A stretch of 64,000 nt of DNA from Closterium sp. NIES-65. Its lineage: Eukaryota; Streptophyta; Zygnematophyceae; Desmidiales; Closteriaceae. Both the position numbers and the translations under genes were made by a program. The DNA lies in NCBI GenBank assembly GCA_948144175.1, contig CANXME010000791.1, forward strand, positions 1 to 64,000, given 5' to 3'. Below the pieces are notes generated by a model that saw nothing but the letters and a program-made list of their open reading frames with translations, was not told the origin of the DNA and did not search any database. Shown here in pieces: positions 32,301 to 41,457 of the stretch; position 1 is the first letter of the stretch, and each line of letters starts with the position of its first letter.

Positions 32301-33489
32301 TTTTACCCCTTCACGCCCTCATCGCATGTGTGTCTGCCATAATCTATTTCCGCTTCATGCCTCCCTTATGCCCCACCCATGTGTGGTAGTCGTTTTGATG
32401 CAGCCATTACATTCTCCCTCCCGGATGCACACACCCGTGCGCTGATCATCGCTCAATACGCGCGCCACCTCACACCGGAGGATAGAGAAACTCTTGCAAT
32501 GGCATGCGACAAGTGAGTGCACTGATCTTCTTTATCTCTGCACCCATGCTCACATTCGGGCGCTGATCATCGCTCAATACGCACGCCACCTCACTCCGGA
32601 GAATAGAGAAACTCTTGCATGGGCATGCGACAAGTGAGTGCACTGATCTTCTTTATCTCTGCACCCATGCTCACATCCGGGCGCTGATCATCGCTCAATA
32701 CGCACGCCACCTCACTCCGGAGAATAGAGAAACTCTTGCATGGGCATGCGACAAGTGAGTGCATGAGTTCTTTGTTTGTTTTGGCACTTTCCATAATATA
32801 TTTCTAAATGCTCACAGCCGTGCACGTATCGTTGCTCAGTATGACTTGCACGAGCATGCAACAAGTGTAAGGTTTTTTCTTTGGGCCACCTCGCCTCATT
32901 GCTTTACACACCCTCCATTGCACACCAGAGGTCCTTGCACGGGCACATGATAATGAGAACATTTTGTTTTTTTATGCGCCATCGTAGTCATTTCAGAGCA
33001 GAGGTGGGAGAAATTCCGGCAAAGGAATGAGGCAGTCAGTGTTTCCTTACTACCTGTCGGCATTTTGCTGTGTATTTTGAAGTACCTGCAATGACAAATG
33101 TGCTGGCAGTTTATAAGTCATCTGCTGTTGCTGAATTTTGTAGGATTACTTTCAGCTTTTTTCCCACCCTCCTCCCTGCTTTTCTTTGAGTTCTTGCAGC
33201 ATGTCTGGGAGAGATATACGCGATGTTTGTGAGCAAACAGAGCGGCATTGGGCTTCCAAGGTGCGGATGCATTTGATCTCTACTGTAATTCTTGATTATG
33301 AGCTCGTTTATTTCTCACACATGGGTCGTATTGTACCGCTTGCATTCCACCTTTAAGTTCACACGTTCGCCCTTTTTGCACTTGCAGTTGATTAGGAAGA
33401 GAAGAGGGGATTCGAATGATGATGCAAGGCTGCCAGGTGTATCCTTGTATTTGGAGTCTGCTGCTCAAAGACAGAAATCTATGATGTGA
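23362..33489 (+). CDS. AAA+ ATPase, similar to plant At4g04180-type proteins
   Basis: Twelve exons join in phase: 23362-24057, 24687-24892, 26046-26277, 26728-27347, 27507-27631, 28731-28774, 29331-29465, 30633-30710, 31843-31925, 32390-32512, 33200-33260, 33388-33489 (834 residues). The N-terminus is Arg/Ser-rich and looks like a mitochondrial presequence (MGPRHVPLWRQNLRHLF). A Gly/Ser- then Glu-rich linker precedes the AAA module. Walker A is split between exons 5 and 6 (GPPGTGKTS, about 624-631), Walker B is AIVFLDE (about 685), sensor 1 is VVIAATN (about 725), and the arginine finger region LISRFD spans exons 9-10. The lid contains MSGRDIRDVC. Domain order and the C-terminal LIRKRR...YLESAAQR match an uncharacterised plant AAA family, At4g04180, from memory. 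Substrate unknown. Nearly all exons have intronic partial copies. Confidence 0.85.
24285..25087 (+). repeat. Copies of AAA ATPase exon 2
   Basis: Around exon 2 (24687-24892) partial copies occur at about 24285-24375, 24396-24600 and 24600-24680 upstream, and 24950-25087 downstream. The downstream copy keeps the GACAG/GTGAG donor; the upstream ones keep 5' parts (CTGCGACCTCTCTGCTC blocks). A degenerate TTTGAG-TCGA-CTAAAA palindrome separates the first two, and two TTTTGAG-GCGC-CTCAAAA palindromes follow at about 25152-25190. Confidence 0.82.
25322..25965 (+). repeat. Five upstream copies of the start of AAA ATPase exon 3
   Basis: The first about 60 bp of exon 3 with its acceptor (starting CCC-GTGGCACGGCAG and running through the CACGCGCACCTGCC block) recur at about 25322, 25451, 25591, 25762 and 25904 before the working copy at 26046. 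Spacing is 130-170 bp. Each copy is preceded by a pyrimidine-rich tract and AG, so all could act as acceptors. Confidence 0.85.
26605..26695 (+). repeat. Copy of the start of AAA ATPase exon 4
   Basis: About 90 bp including CAG acceptor and the frame EVEFLKPGAFT, 121 bp before the working exon at 26728. It differs from the working exon at only a few positions (for example TCC for CCC in one codon). Confidence 0.85.
27357..28313 (+). repeat. Copies of AAA ATPase exon 5
   Basis: Partial copies of exon 5 (27507-27631) at about 27357-27425 upstream and at about 28120-28192 and 28258-28313 downstream. The first downstream copy keeps the sequence through GGCCGCCAG/GTGAG, so it could offer an alternative donor in the same phase. 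They enclose the 33-bp minisatellite. Confidence 0.82.
27689..28118. repeat. 33-bp minisatellite in AAA intron 5
   Basis: About 13 tandem copies of a 33-bp unit, almost identical (one G/A variant near 27818). Because the unit is a multiple of three, it stays open in more than one frame on both strands and would encode ACSASVCLVTR repeats. It lies between an exon and its duplicate, so translation is unlikely. Confidence 0.9.
28496..28774 (+). repeat. Triplicated P-loop micro-exon of AAA ATPase
   Basis: The 44-bp exon 6 (28731-28774), which completes Walker A, is the third of three tandem 113-bp units starting near 28498, 28611 and 28724. Copies 1 and 2 are identical over the exon and encode ...MTKRG instead of ...MAKRA; both continue into a degenerate TTTTGAG-TCGA palindrome half. 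All three keep the CATCAG acceptor. Confidence 0.88.
28784..28920. repeat. CCATG pentanucleotide-rich repeat
   Basis: Irregular array based on CCATG/GCCAT with a longer unit of about 60 bp repeated twice (ATCCCATGCTCTCTGTTAAG). A similar CCATG tract occurs at about 60655-60720. Confidence 0.75.
29059..29262 (+). repeat. Two upstream copies of AAA ATPase exon 7
   Basis: Copies of the exon that encodes VPLVYVPLESVASKYYGESE at about 29059-29135 and 29196-29262, before the working exon 29331-29465. They carry small changes (TPLES, SYGES; MPLES, GGSEC) and stop before Walker B. Confidence 0.85.
29640..30236. repeat. 70-bp tandem array with one palindrome per unit
   Basis: Eight full units plus a partial one, essentially identical, in intron 7 of the AAA ATPase. 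Each unit contains a perfect palindrome of 24 bp or more (TTTTGAG-TCGA-CTCAAAA with GAC/GTC extensions) and a 46-bp unique part containing GGATGGATACGCAGG. The last unit has a few changes. Confidence 0.95.
30320..30448. repeat. 129-bp imperfect hairpin in AAA intron 7
   Basis: Two arms of about 45 bp, each starting ATGCCACCAGGG and its complement, enclose about 35 bp. The arms differ by one 4-bp insertion and a few substitutions. Transcribed within the intron it would fold into a stem. No coding content. Confidence 0.85.
30500..30920 (+). repeat. Copies of AAA ATPase exon 8
   Basis: Partial copies at about 30500-30550, 30784-30834 and 30858-30915 around the working exon 30633-30710 (VDALATARDSDMHEATRR). 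The last two are separated only by a TTTTTAG-AATT-CTCAAAAAA palindrome (about 30834-30854), which interrupts what would otherwise be one copy. Confidence 0.85.
31318..31614. repeat. 297-bp long inverted repeat in AAA intron 8
   Basis: Two arms of about 138 bp (31318-31457 and 31477-31614) with an 18-nt loop. Overall identity is high, with scattered differences. Read on the minus strand, the right arm stays open through about 43 codons (AEREGKGTADAQEG..., then TNQPVKFFADVMKLIQ), whereas the left arm reads less well. It may be an inverted duplication of a coding fragment of unknown origin. Confidence 0.88.
31739..31780 (+). repeat. Copy of the start of AAA ATPase exon 9
   Basis: CAG acceptor and the first 35-40 bp of exon 9 (MDGLSGIGA in place of MDGFERDRG after small changes), 103 bp before the working exon at 31843. 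Confidence 0.8.
32225..32850 (+). repeat. Copies of AAA ATPase exon 10
   Basis: Start copy at about 32225-32285; end copies at about 32550-32636, 32672-32757 and a shorter one at 32815-32850, around the working exon 32390-32512. Two end copies are separated by exactly about 122 bp and keep the GACAA/GTGAGT donor. Confidence 0.85.
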
Positions 33490-34890
33490 AGGCGGGGCAC
33501 TTGCAAGGCATAGCTCGTGTTGCTCCTGCTGTTAGCAAGGGGCCTCTACATACTCAAGTGATACCGTATTTTGCGGGAAATTCAGCAAGTACAAGAAGGT
33601 GCTTTCTCTCTTTAAATGACAGAACAGAAGTGCCAAACTTAAGCATTTTACTTCAAGCTGACAACAGCTTCAAATCGTCTTTATACCACTCTCGTACTTG
33701 GGCCTGGTCAGCGATATCCTTGTAGGCTGTAGAGGAGGTGTGAAGCCTGCATTTATGTAGTTTCCAATTATCAGCTGCAATTTACAGCTTACTCCCAAAT
33801 CGTTGCCAAATGTCGATCGGTGACTGGTGACGCGCCGTGGACGAATCTTGTCCACTCAAGCCCTTCAGAAAATGACAACTGATTTCAGTAGAGGATACGC
33901 CGTGCTGTGCACAGAGTCGCAAGCTGGCTGTAAGATCTGGCATTATGCGCCACGGATTTGTTGGCTCTCGTTAACGAATCTCCCTGGTGGATGGACCGTA
34001 CACCCTTGTAAACGGGACTTCCGAAACCCTTCGTTCCTTTAAAACATCGGTTTTGTGTGCTATCCTTCCAGTCAAAGTGGTTGACTTGGCAAAAACGCCA
34101 GTGAATGAACTACTTCGCTTCGCCTTTTAGTGGAAGTTTTTCCAGCTTTAGGCAACGCAGAATTGTCAGCTTGCAGAGTGAATGCACCAGCAACCAAGGT
34201 ACGATTGTGTTCACCCGAGGATATGGCTGGAATGGACGTCCGAATTTACATCTGTTTCGTAGGTTTTTACCCTGCTTGCTCCAGACAGATTTGACGTTTG
34301 GATGTGGGATCTGCTGCACACAGTCGTTCTGGAAATGCATCCACTGTGCACCACAGGCCCATTCATACTGTACACCCTGTTTCTCGACCCTCTCACCTTG
34401 CGCGATTCGCTGCTACAGTGCGGTCAGGTGCCATAAACCGTATGGCTGAAACCTGCGGGCAAAGCCGCACCAGCTGACGGAGTGGTACTGGGGGCAAAAT
34501 TTTTCTTTATCGCTGTATACCCTTTTCAACCGCTTTGAAACGCTTGGTTAATGTTCTTTACCATGCAGCATCCTAGCTAACCGCTTTCTTGTGAATGTGC
34601 TTGTACCGTCGGTGATAAGACCATTTCAAACGTGGTGACGTTCTACAACCTGTGCATGTTCTGCAACCAGATGCTCTGCTAGCGCGAAACAGGGTGTACG
34701 AAGGTTTCATTTGGTGGGCTCCCTTGGTCACTCGGGGGTGTGGTGTGGAGTGGTGGTGGAGGGGGACCCTTTGTGAGCCTGGCCCATAGGTGGTGCGGGT
34801 GGGCGGTGATCAATGACGAAAGGGGGAGATGGGGAGGAGGCAGGTGAGCTGATGGCATGTGCGAAGTATTTCGACGTAGCTAGGACATAG
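33490..34890. other. Intergenic, no supported gene
   Basis: Downstream of the AAA ATPase. Only short overlapping frames, no domain. 34.8 kb contains G-rich low-complexity DNA. Likely holds the AAA 3' untranslated region and the distal upstream region of the HY5-like gene. Confidence 0.45.
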
Positions 34891-34894
34891 TTTT

Positions 34895-34947
34895 GACGTC
34901 GGAGACCGACGTCGAGCGACGTCGAGCTTCTGACGTCGATTGACGTC
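34895..34947. promoter_or_regulatory. Cluster of five GACGTC (C-box) motifs upstream of HY5-like gene
   Basis: GACGTC occurs at 34895, 34908, 34918, 34932 and 34942, spaced 10-14 bp, with a sixth at 35364. It is the palindromic ACGT-core C-box bound by plant bZIPs, including HY5. The cluster lies 0.93 kb upstream of the HY5-like start codon at 35876. An autoregulatory role is inference. Confidence 0.55.
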
Positions 34948-35875
34948 GAATGCGGCACTTTGAACACATTGCCGGCGACGAACTGTCCACTCAAGACAAA
35001 TGCCGGCATTAATAGTAACATTTGAATTGATACTGTCGAAGAACTGAATTGGGACCAGAACCTGAAATCGCAAATGTTTTTTTCGAGTGCGTCTATTGGC
35101 TGCGAAAGTCTCACCGCGGAATGAAAATGTTCGCAATGGTCGAGATTACGATTCATGCCAATCTGTGAATTTGTCTTACGTGGTCTGGCAAACACTGTAA
35201 AGATTCGCTCAATTTTCTTTGGTTGACCGTTTCTGTGCCTATCATCATTGCTCATTTCCGTACAAATGGCGATGCTGGCGTCAGCAATTTTTGAAGCGTA
35301 CTTTGAACACAGAAATGGCACCCCTCAGCTCACCTACCTTGCCCAACAACCTCGACGTAGCTCGACGTCGGGCTACATGCAGAACTTTGCACACGCCGTG
35401 AGGCTTGGTGTGACTGGTGGATGAGAGGAGGCGGGAGGGGAGAGATGGGGAAAGCGGGGTGGGGAAGGGAAGGGAGGAGGCAAGGGTGGTCATGTAACAC
35501 CGCAGATTGGTGGGATGGGATGGAGGCAGAGACTGCTTGGGGCGAATGGCAGGCATGCACGGTTGTGAGGATTGACGAGGAGAGATTTTTGCTGGCGCGA
35601 ACCCCGCCGCACTTGTCCCACCCATTCACACATTCCGTTCCTCTTCCTCCCCTACTGTTTCACAGTTTTGACCGTTGTTGGGTTTGATTCGTGCATCGTA
35701 CGAGAGACTGGATTACTAACCCTGAAGCACATCCGTCTCTTCGTTCTAGCGCTCATCACCCGCCAAACTTCTCACCCGCGCTATAGATAGTACGGGCAAT
35801 CGTCGTGTCTAAACTCCATTAACTCCTACCATTCCACTCCCACTCAAACCGTCCCAAGGAGAGGACATCCGCGAC

Positions 35876-38311
35876 ATGAGCGTGTGCGAGTCATCGTCCG
35901 AAGCCGCCTTCCCCGGCATGACTCAGGGGATCCCTTCGTATCTAACGGGACACTATCCTTTCGCAAGTGCGTGTTCCTAAATCGAATCCCCACCTATTTA
36001 TCATGTTACTATTTCTCTTGAAGTATGTTGCATCCAAGAGAGTTTGATCTTCCGTTAGCGTCACGCTCTGTGCGACCTTGACTACGTCATGCGATCTTCG
36101 CATGTGATCCACCGCGACGTGATCATCGTATTCTGCTTGCCTCGTACCTAAAATGTCGTTTTTCTTGCTCACTTTCTGTCTTTCATTCTTCCGTCCTTTC
36201 TTTCTTTCCTTTCTCCTCCGCAGACTATGGCGGCCAGGCGTCGTATCACTTTGGCGCGCCGTTTCCCCCCATGTACGGCGGGCCCATGCACATGCATCTT
36301 CCGCCGCACATGCCTCCGCACGCGTCCGCGCACGCAGCGGCGCATCCAGGCTACGCCTTCCCCCTTCCGCCGACCGCTCGCCACCCCCCTCGCCATGCCG
36401 CCGCGGCATCTGCGCCCACGAAGAGATTCCGTCGCACGGGCCGATCCGATCGCGACAGTATGGGTCACATCCCCACGCCTTTTTTCAACGACAGCCCGGT
36501 AGAGGTCGAGATAGACTGTGCTGATGAGCCGGCGGGAGGCGATAACGCGGGGCTCGGCAGCGGTAGCGGCGGCGGCAGCGGCGGCGATCCTTTGTTCGAC
36601 GAGCTTTCCTGGGGATTCCCTGATCTTGAGCTCAAACCAAAGCGAGACTCCGCGACGGTTGCGACTACCGATGTGCGAAATTCTGACTTGCAGTTATCTC
36701 TGGAACCGGCTGCGATCTCTGATCACGCGCCGCACGTGACGCACGATGGCGCGTACTACTCGGAATACTACCCGCACCCGGCGGCGAACTATCCTCCAAT
36801 GGCGAGCCCGTATCACGCGGCGTACTACCAACATCATCCATCTCATAATCCTCTCTACAGTCATCATCTCTACAAGCAGCGGCACGCGGAAGCCGCAGCG
36901 ATGGCGAGGCAAGCGCGAGTGGCGGCGACAAGAGAGGCGCTCGCTGGGAGAATCGGCGCGCAATCAATCGGTGGGCGAAGCTCGCAATCGGTCGCAGGAC
37001 GAACCTTGAAGTCGCCAGGTGGAGCACACGCGAAGGCGACGGGGAAGAGAAAGGGAGGAGACATTATTGCGGACCCGAACACGCTCGGCGGAAGTTTGGA
37101 ATTCGAGGATCTTCCCGATTTCGCCGCCGCTGTCGCGGCGAACGAGCCGTGCGCTGTCGTCCCGTCGCGCGCTGATCGCGCCGCGTCTCCTGCTGACCTG
37201 CTCGTTCCGTCGTCACCGTCCGTGCCGATACGACCTGCCGCTTCCTTGGAAACCGCTCCTGCATTTCCAGCTGCGCCCGGCCGTCCGTCACTCTCCCTCG
37301 CTCCCGACCTCGACGGCCCATGCGGTTACGCTATTCATTCTTCGCTACCCGGAAACCGCGACGATGCGACTTCCGCAGTCTTATTCCCGCCTGTTCCGCG
37401 TATCCCTGCTGCGGTTTCATCCCTCGCCGTTCCTTCCGCTGTGCCTTCCGCCGTGCCTTCTGCTGCTGCGAGTATTCCCCCGACAGTCGATCCGAAGCGA
37501 AGGAGGTGCGTGTGTGTGTTTCCTCTAGTCAACCCAAAACATTATGAAGCTTATTACCCGACAGGGTTGACAGCTTATTATGAGCGTCTGGAATGCTGGC
37601 CGTAGCTTTTGAGTGTTTAGTCGATAACTTACCCACCGCTTGTTCTCTACTTCCTCTTCGCATTCTTCGAACGTAAGAACGTCTACCTCGTTCCTGATTC
37701 CTAAGGTCGCCCTTCCAATCTGGTGGCGTATTCGGAAACAAGCAACTAACTTTTAGGGTTTCCTTGCTGCGTGCCTGTGGATATGGTTGGGGGATGTGAC
37801 CGTGCGATGTTACAGGTTGCTTCGCAACAGAGTCAGTGCTCAACAAGCTAGAGAGAAGAAGAAGTACTACATTAACGTAAGCACTTGGTTGATGTCGTTC
37901 AAACCTGCCATGCCTTAGCGATGAGTTAGCAATCTTCTTTCTGGTTCTCATTGTTTCATTTAAACATGGTGCATGTTGGGCTTTGACTTATCTTGTGGTG
38001 TGTGGTAAATGGTGGTAGCTAATAATTCTTACATCCTTCACACTCGCAGGGGTTGGAAGGGAGAGAAGCAGCACTTATTACGGAGAACGAGGCATTGGAG
38101 GCTACGATTGCGGCTCTAACAAAGGTGGGTAATTCTACATGTGATACAAGTGTACTGGTACATGTCTTTTTGTATGTGATCAGAATTGGTTACTGAGGGT
38201 TGATTGCAATACGAGGATTACTGCCGATGGATAAGTTGGATCTGTTCCTTCATTTTGCAGGAGAATGCTGAGCTGCGGTCGCGGCTGAGACGCAGAGTGG
38301 TGTATCAATGA
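35876..38311 (+). CDS. HY5: HY5-like bZIP transcription factor
   Basis: Five exons in phase: 35876-35966, 36224-37505, 37816-37876, 38050-38124, 38261-38311 (519 residues). The start ATG lies in MSVCESSSEAAFPGM. The C-terminus is a bZIP whose basic region reads RRRLLRNRVSAQQAREKKK (N-x7-R preserved), followed by a zipper with Leu at five consecutive heptads (GLEGREAAL ... NEALEAT ... LTKENAEL). RNRVSAQQARE is the HY5/HYH signature; plant HY5 binds ACGT-core promoters and drives light-induced genes. Plant HY5 is about 170 residues, so the His/Pro/Tyr-rich N-terminal extension of about 450 residues (HMHLPPHMPPHASAH) is unusual. A weak candidate for the COP1-binding VP motif is FEDLPDF in exon 2. 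Neighbouring DUF2358 gene follows on the same strand after 405 bp. Confidence 0.9.
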
Positions 38312-38716
38312 GTTGATTCTACGAAATGGTGAAAGGTGGAGCTCAGCTGTCTTACCGCACTAGACCATGAAAGATCACCCTGATAATCTAGCCATTTTCT
38401 GTGCTTTGGGCACGTGACGCATTCGGTGGTATTGCTGTACAATGTTTTAGTAATAATAACGAGATTCTTGTATCCCTGGCTTTTCCATCAACTGTAGAAC
38501 CGTAAAATGCAATATCGTGGCACGTTACTACAGTGTCTCGCACGAATTGGGTACACTGTCAGTAACTCAATGCCCCTCCTAGCACCACTCCTCCCTTCCT
38601 TTCCCTCATTCCGTCAGCTATGCCGCGTGGTTCCCGCTAGTTTCCACGCTCAAAATTTCGCAGTCGATTTCCTCCGTCATCCCTAACTGTCTATCTTCGC
38701 AACCCAGCCAGTCGGT
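38312..38716. promoter_or_regulatory. Spacer between HY5-like and DUF2358 genes
   Basis: 405 bp holding the HY5-like 3' end and the DUF2358 promoter. AT-rich first half with several AATAA-like words near 38450; CT-rich second half just before the start codon. Confidence 0.45.
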
Positions 38717-40418
38717 ATGGCGGCAACAGGCGTCGCCGTCAGTCGCTTCGCGGCCACGTACCCTGGCAAAGCATTCCCAATGGACTCAATAAGATCTTCC
38801 TCGCGAATTCATCTCACACCTCCTAGAACCACCTCGCGAGCTCTCTTACTAGGACCGCAAGCCAGCGTGGTCGACGGCGTGGCGAACCGAGCCTCTTTTT
38901 TAGCTAGCAAGGCCGCATTCTCTGGCGGGTTTTCTGCCGATGTTGGCGGAACAGCGACGCTGAGGGTGTCAGGCGGGCGGCGGAGCGTCATCCGCGCGTC
39001 CGGAGGGGAACCGGGAGGCGCGGGGAAAAGCGCAGGGGGGAAGGCCGAGGAGCGCGCGGGGCCCACGGCGGAAACCTCCCCGCTGGTGCGCTTCGCGTGG
39101 TATGCGTCAGAGGCGTTCGGGAAGGCTGTGGCGGCGGTGCGCAGGGGAGAGGCGGAAGGCGGAAAGGGGAAGGGCGCAACGGTGGAAGGGGAGCCGGCGG
39201 TGGTTGAGCGCGACGCGGCTATTAAAGCACTGAGAGAAGACTATGACAAGTCGTACTTCGTGACAGGTGATTGGTGAGATGACACGTGGCAGATGGAGAT
39301 TTCACAAGTCAATAGCACTCCCTATACTCCTTCCTTCCCTCCCCCTCCTCCCCCTGCCTCCCTTGCCTATGTACGCGTGTTTGCCTATCAGGCGAGATGA
39401 CCATGTGGTTGTACGAACCAGATTGCGAGTTCGCTGACCCCTTTGTGTCGTTCAACGGCCGAGATCGCTTCAAGCAGAACGTGTCCAACCTCGGGTCGTT
39501 CATGGAGGAAGTTTCCTTGAAGATTCTCGACTGGCAGGAGTCAGAGGTACTAAAATCCGACTACACTCTCTCGTTGATCCCTCTGATTACAATATTCCTT
39601 TCAAGTGTCACTTTTTGTATCGCATTCCCAATCTCATTCATGTCAATGTAACTGCAGGGTACTGTTACCACCAAGTGGAGATTCAGCTGCGTATTGGGCC
39701 TGCCATGGCGACCCATTCTTGCTGGTAAGCCCTCTCCTTCCCGTCGTAGTGGCAATGAGTGGCGTTGCACATTCACTCTCTTCACACTCTTCACACTCTT
39801 TCTAGTGCTTACCGTATGACTTCCTCCTGAAGCACTCTTCAAATCAAGCCGCTCTTGTGTATCTGTCTACGCATCCCTGTCGTCTGTAATCCGCTCACTA
39901 TCCTCTTTACCTCCCCTCCCCCCGGTCCTTCCTCTTCCGCCCTACACAGCATCTGGTTCGACAGACCATTTCTTCAGCGAATCAACAGGAAAAATATACA
40001 AGTAAGCAAGAAACAACAGAAATACTTATACTTCTGTGCTTCCAGCTTGGAAACTGCCTTGCTGATTTGCATTCTCCTTGGCGTGCAGTCACAAATGTGC
40101 AGTTCCTTCTCCTCACCCAACATTCTCCTCCCCGTCTCTCCATCCCACGATCCCATCCCATGCGCCCTCCTCTCAACCTCTCACCGGCATGTGGAGCAGT
40201 ATGTTTTTTGAGAATTCTCAAAAAAGATATGGAACATTCCCCCTGCAGACGGCGTCACCTGGTTGCTCAGGCCAAACCTCTAAAATAACACCCCATGCAT
40301 GCATCCTCATGCCCTTCCTTTTCCAACCACCACCAGGCATGTGGAGCGGTGGGACATTTCCCCTGCGGATGGTGTCAAGCAGTTGCTCAAGCCAAACCCT
40401 AAACTCAGAAAGCGCTAG
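38717..40418 (+). CDS. Plastid DUF2358 (NTF2-like) protein
   Basis: Five exons in phase: 38717-39266, 39392-39546, 39658-39724, 39950-40001, 40337-40418 (301 residues). The first 90 residues are Ser/Arg/Ala-rich, as in chloroplast transit peptides. The conserved part starts at REDYDKSYFVTGEMTMWLYE and continues DCEFADPFVSFNGRDRF, TKWRFSCVLGLPWRPILA, then HVERWDISPADGVKQLL at the end. This order matches plant and cyanobacterial DUF2358 proteins, which have an NTF2-like fold and no known reaction. A second, interrupted copy of the last exon precedes it at 40185-40277. Confidence 0.88.
40185..40277 (+). repeat. DUF2358 last-exon copy interrupted by a palindrome
   Basis: Matches 40337-40400 from GGCATGTGGAGC, but about 30 bp containing TTTTTTGAG-AATT-CTCAAAAAA is inserted between GTGGAGC and GGAACATTCCC. 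It is one of the clearest cases of a palindrome sitting inside a duplicated exon. Confidence 0.88.
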
Positions 40419-40616
40419 CGCGGCATGCGAACTAAGCTTTTCAATTCTATTGCAACAGCAAGTGTACAGTAGCATTGTGGAGTGTGCTCCTGCTGTGTTG
40501 AGTAGTGTGCCAACTTGTGTCTCGTGTTGTCATTATTATATGTATGGTATCTGATGACGACTATAATGTTGTATCGTTTACTCTCTAGTTTACTGAAGCA
40601 TGTGCTTGTGCTTAGG

Positions 40617-40762
40617 GCGTATTCCTATCCTCGTATCAAGGGAACTTCATATCAACCTCCCTCTGAAAATTCCCCTAAACCCAAAACCTCCCACTAGTTT
40701 TACCAGGCATAAGGTACAATATTGATATGAGGTTCTCTTGATACGAGGATAGGAATACGCTC
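40617..40762. repeat. 146-bp MITE-like foldback element
   Basis: Terminal inverted repeats of about 41 bp starting GRGCGTATTCCTATCC, with four differences, enclose about 64 bp. Left flank is TTA and right flank TCA, so a TTA-type (PIF/Harbinger) target duplication is possible but not clear. No coding capacity. Lies 200 bp after the DUF2358 stop. Confidence 0.7.
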
Positions 40763-41065
40763 TCAGCAGCACAGAACAGCTACTAGAGAAAGTCCTACAA
40801 AAATACACCTCATTAACCGATTCTGGCCACTATGACTTCCAGAACGACAACCATTTTGGCCTGGAAAAAAACACCAAAAATACCCAAGACAATGGCACCA
40901 GCACACTGCATAGCCTGGCATGCATGCTATCGCTCAGACTCATGCCGGGCTCAGCTGGGGAACCATGGTCCTCATAGGCACATACTTATGCATAACATAA
41001 TGTAAGACTTGTGTTCACTGCGCACTCTGGAGTGCGCATCAAAACTTAGTGGTTCTGCTCTCCAC

Positions 41066-41457
41066 TTAGGTGAGCTTCATGATGCCGGGGAAAGACGGGC
41101 GAATGGCCGCCAGGGGCTCACCGTAGCCTACGGGGACTGTTGGTGGGAGATGGGGAAAAGGGGATGAGACGAAGAGGGTAATGGAGGAGGGAGGTTGGAA
41201 AACGACGGGTTGATTTTCGAGGCGTCCTAAAAGGTATCACGCCACACTCAGGTGAGCTTTATGATGCCGGGGAAAGACGGGCGAATGGCCGCCAGGGGCT
41301 CACCGTAGCCCACAGGGACTGATGGTGGGTGAATGGGGATGGAGGAAAGGTGGGAAGGGGATGATGAGACAAGGGGGAAAGCGAAAACAGAGGAGAGGCA
41401 ATAAGCGTAGATGGACAGATGGCAACTAGGGGATCACTGTACCCTGTATCGGGTTGG
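41066..41457 (-). repeat. Duplicated last exon of BADC
   Basis: Two almost identical 71-bp last exons with acceptor and stop (41248-41318 and 41066-41136) encode V-PVGYGEPLAAIRPSFPGI(M/I)KLT. A third, more degenerate copy lies at about 41410-41457. Either of the first two could end the message in phase. Confidence 0.85.

Noticed and set aside
34728-35321. 197-codon minus-strand frame
   Set aside because: Covers the GACGTC cluster and G-rich repeats, with no domain; probably non-coding.
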